64,000 nt of DNA. Source: Adiantum capillus-veneris (Eukaryota > Streptophyta > Polypodiopsida > Polypodiales > Pteridaceae). Made by a program: the position numbers and the translations under genes. How positions within the stretch are numbered: the first letter of the stretch is position 1; every line of letters starts with the position of its first letter. Positions 22,416-34,330 of this stretch are shown piece by piece. Location of the stretch: NCBI GenBank assembly GCA_014529385.2, contig CM043945.1, positions 144,389,741 through 144,453,740 on the forward strand. The letters are read 5' to 3'. The notes below the pieces were generated by a model that saw only the letters and a list, made by a program, of their open reading frames with translations, was not told the DNA's origin and did not search any database.

Positions 22416-25400
22416 ATGGAGAGCCAACGCCAAATGTCTGGATATCCTCTTTTCTTTGGAGAGCCTGGAGAGGATGAAGAATTATTTTTAGCAAATTTCA
22501 AGATGTCTTGCCGTATCAAGAGGATAGTAACCGATCAAGAACGTGTAGAAATGTTTGAGGTGGTCCTTAGGAAAGATGCTAGTACTTGGTTTGAATCTTT
22601 GCCTGAGGAAGTTAAGGGGAATTACACAGAAGTTTTGAATCGTTTTAAGAGATACTTCTTTGATCCCCAAAACACTCAAAAACTATGGCAAGACATTGTT
22701 TCTCATAAGCAAAAAGACTTAGATGACTACTACTTGTACAAGCAAGAGTTTCTACGTCTTTGGGCTCTATGGATATGAAATGTTGCTAACCCTGATGATG
22801 GTGCAGAATTTTTAAAGAAGGAGAGGTTCATAGCCGGACTCTTTCCTGACCTTAAGGTAAAAGTTGAGGCGGGTGCACCTACTACTTTTGATGCAGCTGA
22901 AACTAGGGCTGCTGAGAAGTATAGGAAACTCAAGTGCTTAAGGGGAGAGGTTCCAATAGAAGGTCTTAGACCCAAAGGTAAGTCACAAGCATCGACATCG
23001 ATAGATCTTCCTGAGGTAACGGCGGAAGTAATTGAGAAGTTAAACGAATCTTTAAGCAGCCTGTCAATTCACCTTGCACAAGCTGTAGGTCCAAAGGGAC
23101 AAGCAAAGAAGTCTGAAGAGCGAGATCCACGACCTAGGAGAGTCTTGTAATGTTGGAATTGCGGAGAGTCTGGACATGGGATGTATAATTGTCCTTGGCC
23201 CTGTGGAGAGCCAGGGAGACCTAACTTGAATTACCCAGTGATGAATGCAGGAGAAGGAGCTGGTCAACAACCAAGGCTTCTACAAAGGCCAAATCCAAAT
23301 GGACCAAGACCACCTCCACAAGGGGTAGAAGGAGTTCCACCTTTGCCAGATCCAAATGTGCATGTGGTAGAGGTGACAAATTCAAATGAGTTTGACATGG
23401 AAGCCAATGGCATTAAGCGTGGCCGAGGAAAAGGTAAAGAGAAAGAGGGTGTCTCATCACAGAGTGACCATGGACAAGGCAAGAAGGCAAAGGAGACCAA
23501 GGAAGCTAAGAGGACTCGACGTCGTATCAATCTCCAAGACTTCCCTCTTGGACATGGTATGGCTCCATACAACCTGTTGGAAGACATGCGAGGTAAGGGT
23601 CCTGATATCTCATGGCCTCAGTTTCTTGCATTATGCCCACAAGTTAGGAGGGATTTAACAAAGGCAGTTAGCACTAGGAGAAAGGTAAAAGAGAGTTTTC
23701 CTGTTGTAAAAATTGCACATGCTGAAATGAACGAGGATATTACACCTGTGCTAGATTGTTACATAAAAGGAAGATTGGTTAGGAAAGGTCTAGTGGATGG
23801 GGGTGCACAAATTTGCATCATGAGAGAAGGGCTCATGCAAAGACTAGGCATGCACATCCATGAGACACCTGAAATCAAAGTGAAAATGGCAAACAATAGC
23901 AAGGCTAGGTGCGTAGGCATTTGTAAAAATGTTTTTGTGGAGGCCTTTGGCATTAAGGAGGCAGTGGATTTTTATGTTATGTCGACCAAGGGAAGTGGTT
24001 ATCCATTTATCCTAGGAAGACCATGGCTAATGAAAATGCGAGCTTTGCAGGATTGGGAGAGTGGGAAATTAATTTACAGGAATGACAATCATAAGAAGGT
24101 TGTCTTTGACATGAAGGAGCAACGCCAAGAGGAGCTCCATGAAGAATCATCTCAAAGTGAGACGGAAGAAGGTTGGACCGATAGGACTTCAGAAGAAGAA
24201 AGTAGCGGCAGCATTACTGAAGAGGAGTCTTCCATCGAAGTCATGGGGGTAAGGTTTAAGCCAAGCAACCAAGAGACCTCTTGTCAAGGCTTGGAGGAGG
24301 TAGGTCCTCAAGAGAATGAAGGTGTTCAAGATGAAGGGATGCTGGGAGGTATGCTATCAACAACACTTACAAAGGATGAAAGAGAGGAGTTCAAATGTGT
24401 TCTAAGGAAGTTTCCTAGGCTTTTTGCTAAAGACTACACCGACGTGCGTGGGGTAGATTTTGTTCAACACAAGATTGAGTTAAAGCCTGAGGCCACACCT
24501 AAAGCTCAGAAGCTACGAAGGCTAGGAGTCATCAAGGAGCAGGCTTTACTCAAGGAGGTAAGAAAGCTTCTAGCAGCAGGTTTCATTTATCCAATGGAGA
24601 ATTCAGAGTGGGTCTCTCCTATTGTTGTCACTCCTAAGAAAAATGGCAAGTGGAGGGTGTGTGTGGATTACCGTCCCCTCAATGAGGCAACAAAAAGAGA
24701 TCACTTTCCCCTCCCATTTCAGGATGAGATACTAAATGAGGTAGCTGGTCATGAGAAGTACACTGTGTGTGATGGCTACTCAGGTTACTTTCAAATAGGG
24801 ATTGCATTGGAGGATCAATTGAAAACAACCTTTATCACTCCTTGGGGTTGTTACGCTTTTAGAGTCATGCCATTTGGTCTGACAAATGCTCCTGCAGCAT
24901 TCCAACGTTTCATGAACATGGTGTTTCAAGCATTCTTTGGAAAGTCAATAAGGGTGTTCATTGATGATTTCTGCATTTATAGCTCAAAATCATTGCATCT
25001 ACAAAGGGTAGAAGAAGGTTTAAAGAAGCTCTATGACATGGGAGGTCAACTCAACCCCGACAAGTGTCACATAGCTGAGGATGAAGTGATCTTGCTTGGT
25101 CACAAGGTTTCCTATAAAGGCATTGAGGTGGATCCTTCAAAGGCAAAGGCTCTTATTGAGCTCCCATCACCGAAGAGTCTTAAGGAGGTCATCTCTTTCA
25201 TTCAGAAGGTGAAGTATATGCCACGCTTCATTCACTTAGCCTCGGAGTTGCTTCATCCTTTGCAAAAGTTGACACAACAAGTAGAATTTGCATGGTCTGA
25301 TGAGCTTGAAGAGTATTTTTGTAACATTAAAGTCATTTTGTCAGAGCTACCAACACTCATGCCTCCTTGTTGGGAGTACACATTCTTTGTTAGCTCTAGT

Positions 25401-27701
25401 GTTGGAAGGGAAACAATTGGTGCTGTGTTGCTACAACAAGATCCCCACAGTACAAGGATGCAACCCATCTACTTTGCTAGTAGGGTCATGAATGCTTTGG
25501 AGAGAGACTACACAGAAGCAGAACTCATGATGCTTTCTCTCATGTTTGCGGTGAGAAAGTTTAGATCCTACCTGCTCCCAAAACCTTTTGTAATTCTCAC
25601 CGCAGAGAATTTGTTCCCTTGGGTGTCATCTCAAATGAATCTTAGTACTAGGATCTCAAAGTGGATTATGGAGTTGCAAGAGTTTCAATACTCTTTCAAG
25701 GTAGAAGATAGTGTGCGTGCACAATTGGCAGGGATTCTCACTTATAGGGTACATGAGAAGGAAATTAAGGTGCCTCAAGTAAAGACCCTACCATTGCCAC
25801 CACCAAAAAGTATTCCTAATGCTTTTACCTTGTTCTTTGATGGAGCTTTTCGTCGAGCCACAGGGAAAGCAGGGGGAGGGCTAGTATTGCTCAACCCAAG
25901 TGGAGAGGTGGTCATGAAAGAGAAGGTCAATCTACCAGGTTCAGCTAGCAACAATGAAGCAGAATACGACACACTAATTCATGGTTTGAAGATGTGCATT
26001 GGCCAAGGGATACAACGCCTCATGGTAAAGGGAGATGCACTTCTCATTGTTAAACAGATTTTAGGCATTTGGGCATGCAATAATGAAAGCTTACGGACAA
26101 AAGTTCATGCCATTCGTAAGATGTTTAATCAGTTTGAAGAAGTGCAACTATATCATATTCCGAGGAAACAAAATGAAGATGCCGATTTACTTGCACAACA
26201 AGCAGTTACATGTGTTGAGAGAGAAGTGCAGGTCATCATGGTGGCAGCAGCTGCCAAGCAACCGAGATACTAGGGATTGGAGTCATTGGCTCCCATTATC
26301 GGCTACATTTTGGAGGGTGAGTTTCCACAAGACTTCACGAAGGCTCAGAAGAGGAGACTCATGAAGAAGGCAAGTTTCTATCTCTTCCTAGAAGGCTCCC
26401 TCTATCAAAGAGGGAAGGATCAAGTGTGCAGAAGAGTACCAACTATCGAGGAAATTCCAGCCATTCTAAAAGGTTTGCATGAAGAGGCATGTGGTGGTCA
26501 TTTTGCCCAAGAATCAACCGTGAAGAAGATTTTACTTGCGGGGTATGGTTGGCCAAGCTTGCATGTGGATGTTCAATATTGGTGTAAAAGCTGTCACAAT
26601 TGTCAGATAAATGGAAATAGAAGGTTGGTGCATGGCCCGAGGCAAATAGTGCTTGCAAATGGACCCTTTGAAAAGTGGGGCATTGATGCTATGGGTCCTC
26701 TGCCTAGGACAAAAAATGGTAAACTCTACATTCTAGTGGCTGTAGACTATATAACTAGGTGGGTGGAAGCTCAAAGTGTGGCAAGAGTGAATGAGAGGAC
26801 AGTTAGCAAGTTTGTGTACAATCACATTTGTTGCAGATTTGGCACACCTTTGGAGATTGTTTCTGATAATGGTCCAAGGTTTAGGAAGGGCTTGCTCACA
26901 GAAGTTTGTGAAGAACTTCACATTCTACATCATCATAGCACACCATACTACCCACAGTCAAATGGATTGGTGGAGAAGGCTAATGGTGTCGTTGCAGGAA
27001 TCATTAGAAAGATGGTGCAAAACAAGACAAAATTATGGGATGACTTCTTGGATGGTGCCTTGTGGGCATATCGAACCACATATAGGGAAGCCACGGAGTT
27101 CACACCATTTCACTTGGTCTATGGTCAAGAGGCTTTGCAGCCTATCGAACTAAACATTCCAACAATGCGACTTCATGGCAAATCAGCACAAGATGATCAA
27201 GAAGCATGGATGGATCGACTTCTTACCTTAGCTGAGCTTGAGTGGAAAAGAGAAGCAGCATACGAGTGCTATAAGAGGAAAGCCACACAGACAAAGGAGA
27301 AGCTCGACAAGAAACTGAAGGACAAAGGCATCAAGGAAGGAGAGCTTGTGCTAAGGTATGACAATCGACTTGACAATCGTTTTGATGCCAAGTTTGAAAC
27401 TAGATGGCAAGGGCCATACATAGTCAAGAAGGCTTTCAATTCTAGTTACTATCAGCTTATGGACTTGAATGGTAAAGAGCACTCCAGGAAGGTAAACGGG
27501 TATCGCTTGAAGCCCTATTTGAGTCGCCTTCTACCAAAGGATCTACCAAAGATCTATCCAAAGGCCGCTGTCTCATGTAAGTATTATTACATGAAGCATG
27601 AGTGTAACTCTAGCCAAAATTCTGAGGGACCAAACAATAAAAATCTCGTCAAGGACTCTGAAGCACTCTCTTTGGAAAAGATGCTCTATGATGGTACATG
27701 A
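22416..27701 (+). pseudogene. Tat-like gypsy gag-pol polyprotein with three in-frame stops
   Basis: One frame runs 22416-27701. Gag starts MESQRQMSGYPLFFGEPGED. A CCHC knuckle CWNCGESGHGMYNC is at about 23150-23190. The aspartic protease has LVDGGAQICIM and ILGRPWL. RT shows KWRVCVDYRPLNEAT, FRVMPFGLTNAPAAFQRFM and the FIDDF active site (24957-24971). A first RNase H-like block follows (AELMMLSLMFAVRKFRSYL). A second, archaeal-type RNase H has FFDGAF, NNEAEYDTL and KGDALLIVKQ. The integrase has zinc-binding CKSCHNC, GIDAMGP, SDNGPRF and NGLVEKAN (DDE), and the C-terminal RWQGPYIVKKAF. Stops: TGA 22776-22778, TAA 23148-23150 just before the knuckle, TAG 26271-26273 between RNase H and integrase. 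Confidence 0.95.
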
Positions 27702-27931
27702 ATATACCATCATCCAGGAGGAGGGCTAATGATAGCCGTTTTTCGGCTCTTTGTAATTGCCACAGTGAGTTATCTCACCCTACCAAAATCACCCAAACAC
27801 TGTGGCGATCCCTACCATTTCACTGTATATAGGTGCGTGTGAGTTAGGGGACTTTTCCCATATCTCCTTACTGAAATAAAAAACCCTCAATTAGCTAGTC
27901 ATTGGGCTAGTTGAGCCAAAAAAATAAAAAA
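27702..27931 (+). other. Gypsy 3' untranslated stretch and A-rich purine tract
   Basis: No ORF. An AGGAGGAGGG tract lies near 27716 and an A-rich run (about 27917-27931) directly precedes the 3' LTR; the latter is the likelier plus-strand primer. Confidence 0.5.
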
Positions 27932-30101
27932 TATAAGTATTATGGCCCATGCGTATGTAAATATTTCTTTGTATATAGGGCCTAAATAAAATATTTTTTC
28001 ATAATTATTTTGGTATTTATTTAAATATTTCTACCTAGGTGTGTGTTATTTATGCTCTGTACATTGCCTCACCATTACCACAATTTTTCTTACCATTTTT
28101 CATACTCTTTATTCTATATAGAAATATTTTCATGTAAGCTTCTCTTATATTTGGTGTAACTCCACCCCAACAAAAATCCAAAAAAACTAGTTTTATTTAT
28201 GTGTATATTTTTTCACTATTGTGATTTTTCCCTTCCTACATCTATTTTGCTTTTTCTAAAAAATCAGAACACCAAAAATATTTATCTTTTTATGGTAGCC
28301 TCATAATGAGAGAGATTTCTTTTGACCCCTTTATATTTTTTCCACTTATATTATTCATATTTGACATGTACATATTTTTTAGACCCCTCAATATTTGATT
28401 TTCTTAGTTGTAATATTCACTTATATCATAATCTCAACAATATCTTCAATTATAGACCTACCAAATAAGGTCAAGGGTAGGTGGCATGCATACATGCACT
28501 ATGGAGGGCTCACTCTTGGAGGTATTCAAAAGAATCATCCAAAGAAGGACCCCACAAGGACCTTGTGCAGTGGAAAAAAACGATCGGTTTTGCTGAATTT
28601 TTAAAGTTCACTTGCTCTCCGAATTTAAAAAGGTGATACAAACAAAAGCTGTAGCTCGTGGGCTGAACTTTTGTCTCAAATTTTTTCATATTTTTTTGAG
28701 CTACGAGCTGTGAGCTATGATTTTATTAGTGGACCCCAGTTTTCCCATGCTATGCAGCCACACTCTCTCTTCCACTTTATCATTTTCCTCTTTCACACAC
28801 ACTTCTCCACTCATCATCTCCACCTCTCTCACCACTCCTCTTTGCACCCTACTCACCTTCTCCTCAACTTTGAAGAATAAGAGAAACCATGGTGAACTCA
28901 TACCTCCCACACACAATTCCATTCCAAAATTGACCACCTAGTCTCATTTTTCCTCCTCCAATTTACCCATATCTATCAAAAAAACCACAAAATTCAGCCT
29001 CTTCTCTTAAAAGACAGCATCATGGTGGTTGATTACTCAGCTTCAATTACCTTGTCTTTCAAGGAAGGTCACGAGTGGAGAAAAAATGTACCGTCAAAGC
29101 TAGTGGACCGTCAACAAGCGTCAAAATTGGCCCTACTCAAGACACTTGGAGCATCAACCTTGTAAGAAATCCACCTTTTCTTACCTCTTAAGAGTTTTTC
29201 TTCCTTATTTGTATCCTACATAGATACTCCCATTGTAAATATCCAATTCCATTTGTAAATTAATACTAACTCTACTAACACTAACCCACTATGAAAAGTC
29301 CTATCACCTCCATTTCTCTCCTCTCTCTTTCCCCACCAACTTCTTGATAATTCCAAGCAAAAAAAAATAGATAAATTGCTGAAAATCTAACCCAACCATG
29401 GTTAGAGGAGTAACCCTAGCCTTCAAAATTGCTATAAAAGGAGGGTGTAGCTAGCACAAAAGGGGGGAGCCATAAGCAAGAGCACTATGCTATAGCTTGA
29501 GAAGCCAAGCTCAACCTCTCTAGAAGGAGCTCTTGAGTGGAAGCTCATTGTCTTATGCATGTGCATGTGTTGTAATAGGGGATTAGCAAGGGAACTCTAT
29601 GCCATTGTAAGAGAGAGAGTGATCATTCAATTGAGAGTAGGAAATCTATCATTTCTCCTACTAGTGTAAGCCCAACATTTGCTGAATCAAAGAGGGTGGA
29701 TTTGGACTAAGCTTGGATACTTTGTCTCCCTTCCAACGTGAAGTAATGGACAACAATGATGCGTAAGTGTCTTGGTGTTTTTTGTTAAGTTCTTGATAGC
29801 TTGTCTCTGGTGTTGTCATCAATCTAGCCATAAATCCCACATACTGTAAGAGGGCGACAGGGTGGAGAGGACTCCCCTGGCTTTAAGACAGTGATTGGGG
29901 TGGCTTTTCTTGTGATGTGTTGTGGTGAAATTTACGCAAGCTATGTTGAAAAAATACTAATCTCACTCTGATTTGTCATGACAGATTTGTAAGAAGGTAT
30001 TAATGCAACAAGCACCCCCTCCCCCTTTCTCTCTCTTCCTTAAATATATAGTTGTGTTTGCTTGATCATTGCCGATACGTTTCAAAGCAGCCCGAGCACT
30101 A

Positions 30102-30161
<60 letters not shown>

Positions 30162-30423
30162 GTGTTTTAGTGTGTGAGAGTGTTCCATTGGTGTTAGGGT
30201 TAGTGTAAATTCCTTGCTTGTTTGTGGGTTGCTCTAACGATTCTCCTCTTTTGCGTCCTAGTTCGCTCTTAAACTAGGTGGTGCCCCTTGTGTAGTTGGG
30301 ATTTGGCTGTGGGTTTGTTGTTTTGGTTTGTGTTGTGTTGTGCCCCAGCCCCATTGAGCAGCACGGGAGCCTTGAAGGGTGTCTAGAGGTTGCTCTTCTT
30401 GTTGCCCGCCCCGGACCGCCTCA
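27932..30423 (+). repeat. Tat-like gypsy 3' LTR
   Basis: Pair of 18268-20752. Its (CT)n tract (about 30100-30160) is longer than in the 5' LTR. Confidence 0.93.
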
Positions 30424-31791
30424 CTAGGTACATATCTCTAAATATTCAAAAAGATATCGTTTTCTTCACATTCCTTTGTGGCTCACCTCGAAATTTGTTT
30501 TCATTTACTTCACTTGGCAGTGTCAGGAGTTTTTTGGAGCATGAGATTGCGCATATGTACATATACATGCATGGTGCATCAAATAAAGAATTGCCCATTT
30601 TTTAGAGCCAGGTGGTTACGTGGGGTCCACATGTGTACAGGTAGGACAAGGTGTACATAGTGCATCGATTTTCACTATTACCAGTACCACTGTGTTTTTT
30701 TCTACAATAAGGAGGAGTTGGTAGTGCGTAAAACTTCTCGAGGAAGCTATCCGCGGGCCGACGACATGAGGTAAGCAGGTACGTCAGATGGCATCGAGTG
30801 GCGTCACGAGGTCGAACGGGGTTAATACTTGCACGCGGAGAAGTATGGACACGACGTGGGTGTTTTCTTGTGATACTTATGCAGAAAGTTCATCATGAGG
30901 ACCACTTTTTGGGGCCACTTCACGTGGTTGCGGGATGCATTATTTGGAAAAACTGAGTGCCAGGTGTGCGGATGATGCAAAAAGGTGACAACTATGCACT
31001 GCGAGGTCAGTTTTTGGCCTGTTCGGGGTCCGTTTGAGGTCATCTAAAAGGCCACGGGTGCCCAACTAATAAATCTAAGTGTGGGAACTGAAAAAACAGA
31101 GAGAAGACGAGAAAAAACATGGAGAAGAGAGGAGGAACAGCCGCAAGTGTGTTTTTGCTGTTTTTGGAGCATTTTTTTGGCCCTAAACTGCTCATCCGAG
31201 GTCGGATTTGAGCACTGTGACATTGTAGGGTGGGGGTTTTGGGCATTCCGGACGCAATGGCGCTGTCCATTTTTCCAAATTCCTCACATATTTTCTACTA
31301 TTTTTCTGTGTAATCTTCTCTGGTGAGTGAAGCCTCCGCTTAACTTTGTGGTTGTATCTGGTGTATTTCCTCAATACTGTGTAAACTATTTGCCCCATTG
31401 GTGTTGGGCTGAGCTTCATTGAGTCTAAACAACAGCAATTTGCCTCCTTTGAACTGAATTGAGAGTGTGTGTGTGTGTGAGTGTTGAGTGGGCAAGTGGA
31501 AAATCTCTCTCTTCTCACTCCGTCTGTGTGTTTCCTGTCTCGGCCAGGCTGGTTGTGTAAGCCGAGTGGTACCCCATGATGTGTGTGTATATCATTCCAA
31601 GAGTGTGTGTCGGGTCATTATAGAGACGTTGTGTGTGTTTCCATCCTGCTCACAGCGGCAAATAGTTGTTTCCACTTTTGAATCTCTCTTTTTTCTCTCA
31701 CCTTTCACGAGCTTTTTCCCTTCTTCTCTGATGCACCTTGTTCTGCTGCTACATTATTTTCATTATACTTTCTGCTCTTTCATTACTTACA
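30424..31791. other. Unassigned DNA before the transposase-like gene
   Basis: No coding pattern recognised. It probably holds the 5' leader and promoter of the next gene, and perhaps one end of the element proposed to span 31.8-40.9 kb. No terminal inverted repeat could be matched to DNA near 41.1-41.3 kb. Confidence 0.4.
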
Positions 31792-34187
31792 ATGACTAAT
31801 ACATCTTCCATTAGTGATAACCGCAAGTTTCACTTGAACATTAAGCTAAGCCAGGAATATGCTACTACGCGGAGTGTCTATCAAAGACCAGTTACAACTG
31901 CAAATGAAGCACAACAACTTCGCAACGAGGTAAAGAAACACATTGATATATGGACAGATGGGAGCTTGTATCCACCGGATCCTAGCACTGGAAGGTATCC
32001 ATCTTTTCACACACCTCATGCTTTGATGAGATTTGTTGGTGATGGGGTTGATGGCTTACTAGGATATAGTTCTAGGTTATCTCATTTACACATTGATCAT
32101 ACACATTACATTCAATATCTCAAAACTGTTTTGTCTTCAAATGCAGCAAGAATTTTAGAACTTGAAAACCAAATAGCATCTCTAAAACAAGAAAATCACC
32201 AACTTCGGACTTTAAAAGAAACTCCAATAGGATTAAGAGCACGAGTAAAACGAATGAGAGATGTAGTAAACTTAACAGAAGGTTCTGGGCAAAGAAAAAA
32301 AAATAAAGATTACTAGAGAACATGTGACTAGTCTTTTAGGATTTGATATGTCCAATGGTCAAGAAAGGGTGAGATTTTTGAATTAGGTAATGAACAAAAG
32401 TGATATTCTTAAACTTTTGAAACTTCCTGAAAATCAAACTCAGAAAAAATTGGTATTTCAAAGTTTACTGAAAGATATGGGTTTAGTGGTCCAACCTTCT
32501 CAAATGCAAGAAGTTTGTGACACAATGGGGGTGAGTAGAAGGGGTTACAGGGCCATCTCTAAAACCTGGTTTCAGGTTTTAAAGTATTACAAGATTAAAG
32601 CTTTTGGGTTGCCTAGGCCTCATAATGTTGGGAAAGTTAGGACTCTATTAAACGAAGAAATACCCGAACATTTTGGAGAGTACTATCATATAGAAGGAAC
32701 GATGCCGTATGAAAAACAGAAAAAAAAATCTTCTTTTGAGTATAATGTTTTTAATAACATTTGGATGAGTATAAAAAATGTTCAATCTGCTATGGTGAGA
32801 TACTATAATATGCAAGAAGTAGATTGTGAAGGAAAACTTATATTTGTTCTGAAATTGGATGAAGCTCAAATTCAAAAATGTCAAAAAATGGAAAGAGGAT
32901 CCATATCCCTTATGAATAGAGCATTGGACTATAGCCAGGGTAAGCTTGATTCCCCATACCACAAAACTCAATCAGAAATGGAACTTTGGTGGATCGGAGC
33001 AGCTCAAATACCATTAGAAAATCACGATACGTTGAAATGGCTGTTTTTGCAGACCGATATCCCTTCTGTTATACACGACCAAAATGCAGGTGAAAAACTC
33101 TGTGTAGATGGCATGGGTGACTTTTTTGTAGAATGGCACTTGAGTGCCGACCTAAAAGCATTAAAGTGCATGTTTGGTGTATGTGGAGGTGCCAATACCA
33201 AGTATCCATGTCTATATTGCATGGCAAGCACTGGAACAAAAGGATGGCTTGCAGAACACGAGGTTGGAAAAGCACCATCGAGGAATAGTGTTAACGTCAT
33301 CGACTACCCATCATCTTCTATGATTTGGGATCCAATTCTAACAATAGATTTAAAAATGTACATATATGCACAATGCATGCAGAGATTAGAATCTTGGATA
33401 AATTGCTTCGACTCCATCTTGACTATGCATATTCTATTAAGCCAACTAAACTTGCAGACGAGTGCATAGAAAAATGCGAGGCTTTGCTCTCTAAAATGGG
33501 TTTTCATGGTGGTCAAGTGCATCTAAAAAAAGATCCCACTCTTTCAAAAGGAACCGGTGATGTTTTGCAAGATGTTTCAATGGGTGGAGCAAAAGCCAGA
33601 AGATTTTTGAGTAACCATGACAACAAACAAGTTGATGCTATGCGGAACTGCTGGAAGGATCTTTGTGTTATAACAACCAATGTCAAAAGTAGACCAGATG
33701 TAGCCAACAAACGCATGGAAGTGTGGAAGAAGCTCGACAATTTTTTGAAAGTTTTGAGACAACAAGTTAGCTCTGCTACTTATGCAGATGACTTTAAAAA
33801 GACAATGAAGCTTTTAATAACTGCTATTACAGATGCTTGGGGAGCAAAAGATATCACATATTACTTGGTAAGTATTCAAATACTTTCTAAAGTCTGGATA
33901 GTATTTAACTTTGCATCCTATTGAGTTGAACTAACTTTTTTTTTTATTTTTAGCATATTCTGTACCTGCATGGACCATATTTTGCAAAACAAGGACCCCT
34001 TGCAACATGGAATACTCAGGGAATGGAAAAATCTCACTACCAAGCGAGGACTTCTTTTTTCAAATGTACGAGAAAGGGAGGTGGACAAAGAAGGAGCAAT
34101 GCACTAAAGGAATTATTCAATTGGTTCTATAGGAGGCAATTACAATGGATGAGATCAAACAACCATGCTGCTCAACCACAGATCTGA
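31792..34187 (+). pseudogene. Transposase-like gene of an unassigned family, frame-broken
   Basis: The N-terminal part (ATG 31792, stop 32314-32316) ends in a coiled coil (RILELENQIASLKQENHQL) and a basic tail. Sequence homogeneous in style continues one frame on from the A9 run at 32295-32303, past a TAG at 32384-32386, to 33346. A second frame switch at a TTTAAAA site (33349-33355) leads to the rest, and a 86-nt GT-AG intron (33868-33953) joins the last exon, ending at 34187. Features: VLKLDEAQI (Asp at 32858), WHLSADLKAL (Asp at 33149), a PCLYC zinc-type pair, VHICTMHAEIRI, and GMEKSHYQARTSFFKC (Glu at 34026). Spaced acidic residues around a CxxC pair and a late Glu suggest a DDE-type transposase. 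I infer this role and cannot name the family. Confidence 0.6.
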
Positions 34188-34330
34188 GATTAATGCTTCA
34201 CTTTGAAACCTTGTACTGAATCTTTCTAAAGAGATCCAAATTAAAAAAAAGATATTTTGGTGCAAAAAATTGTCAAATTTACATCAGTTTTTGATTTTTT
34301 TTATATCTCCAGGCATGTCACCCCTATATC
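34188..34330. terminator. Shared 3' region of convergent genes
   Basis: The transposase-like gene (plus) and the acidic gene (minus) end only 143 bp apart, so their 3' UTRs must lie here or overlap. Confidence 0.4.

Larger units (their letters stand above)
18268..30423 (+). mobile_element. Ty3/gypsy LTR retrotransposon, Tat-like, nearly complete
   Basis: Two direct repeats of about 2.49 kb (18268-20752 and 27932-30423) flank an interior with extra 5' ORFs, gag, protease, RT, RNase H, a second RNase H, and integrase. A dual RNase H between RT and integrase is the mark of the plant Tat lineage (Ogre/Retand relatives), which also often carry an additional ORF before gag. By eye about a dozen substitutions separate the LTRs, so insertion is recent. 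Three in-frame stops in gag-pol make this copy defective. I found no clean 5-bp target duplication; the exact LTR start (TATAAGTA or the TGGCCC a few bases on) is uncertain. Confidence 0.93.

Noticed and set aside
23790..23830. Protease DGG instead of DTG/DSG in the gypsy element
   Set aside because: A DGG form is common in plant gypsy proteases of this group, so it is not a lesion.
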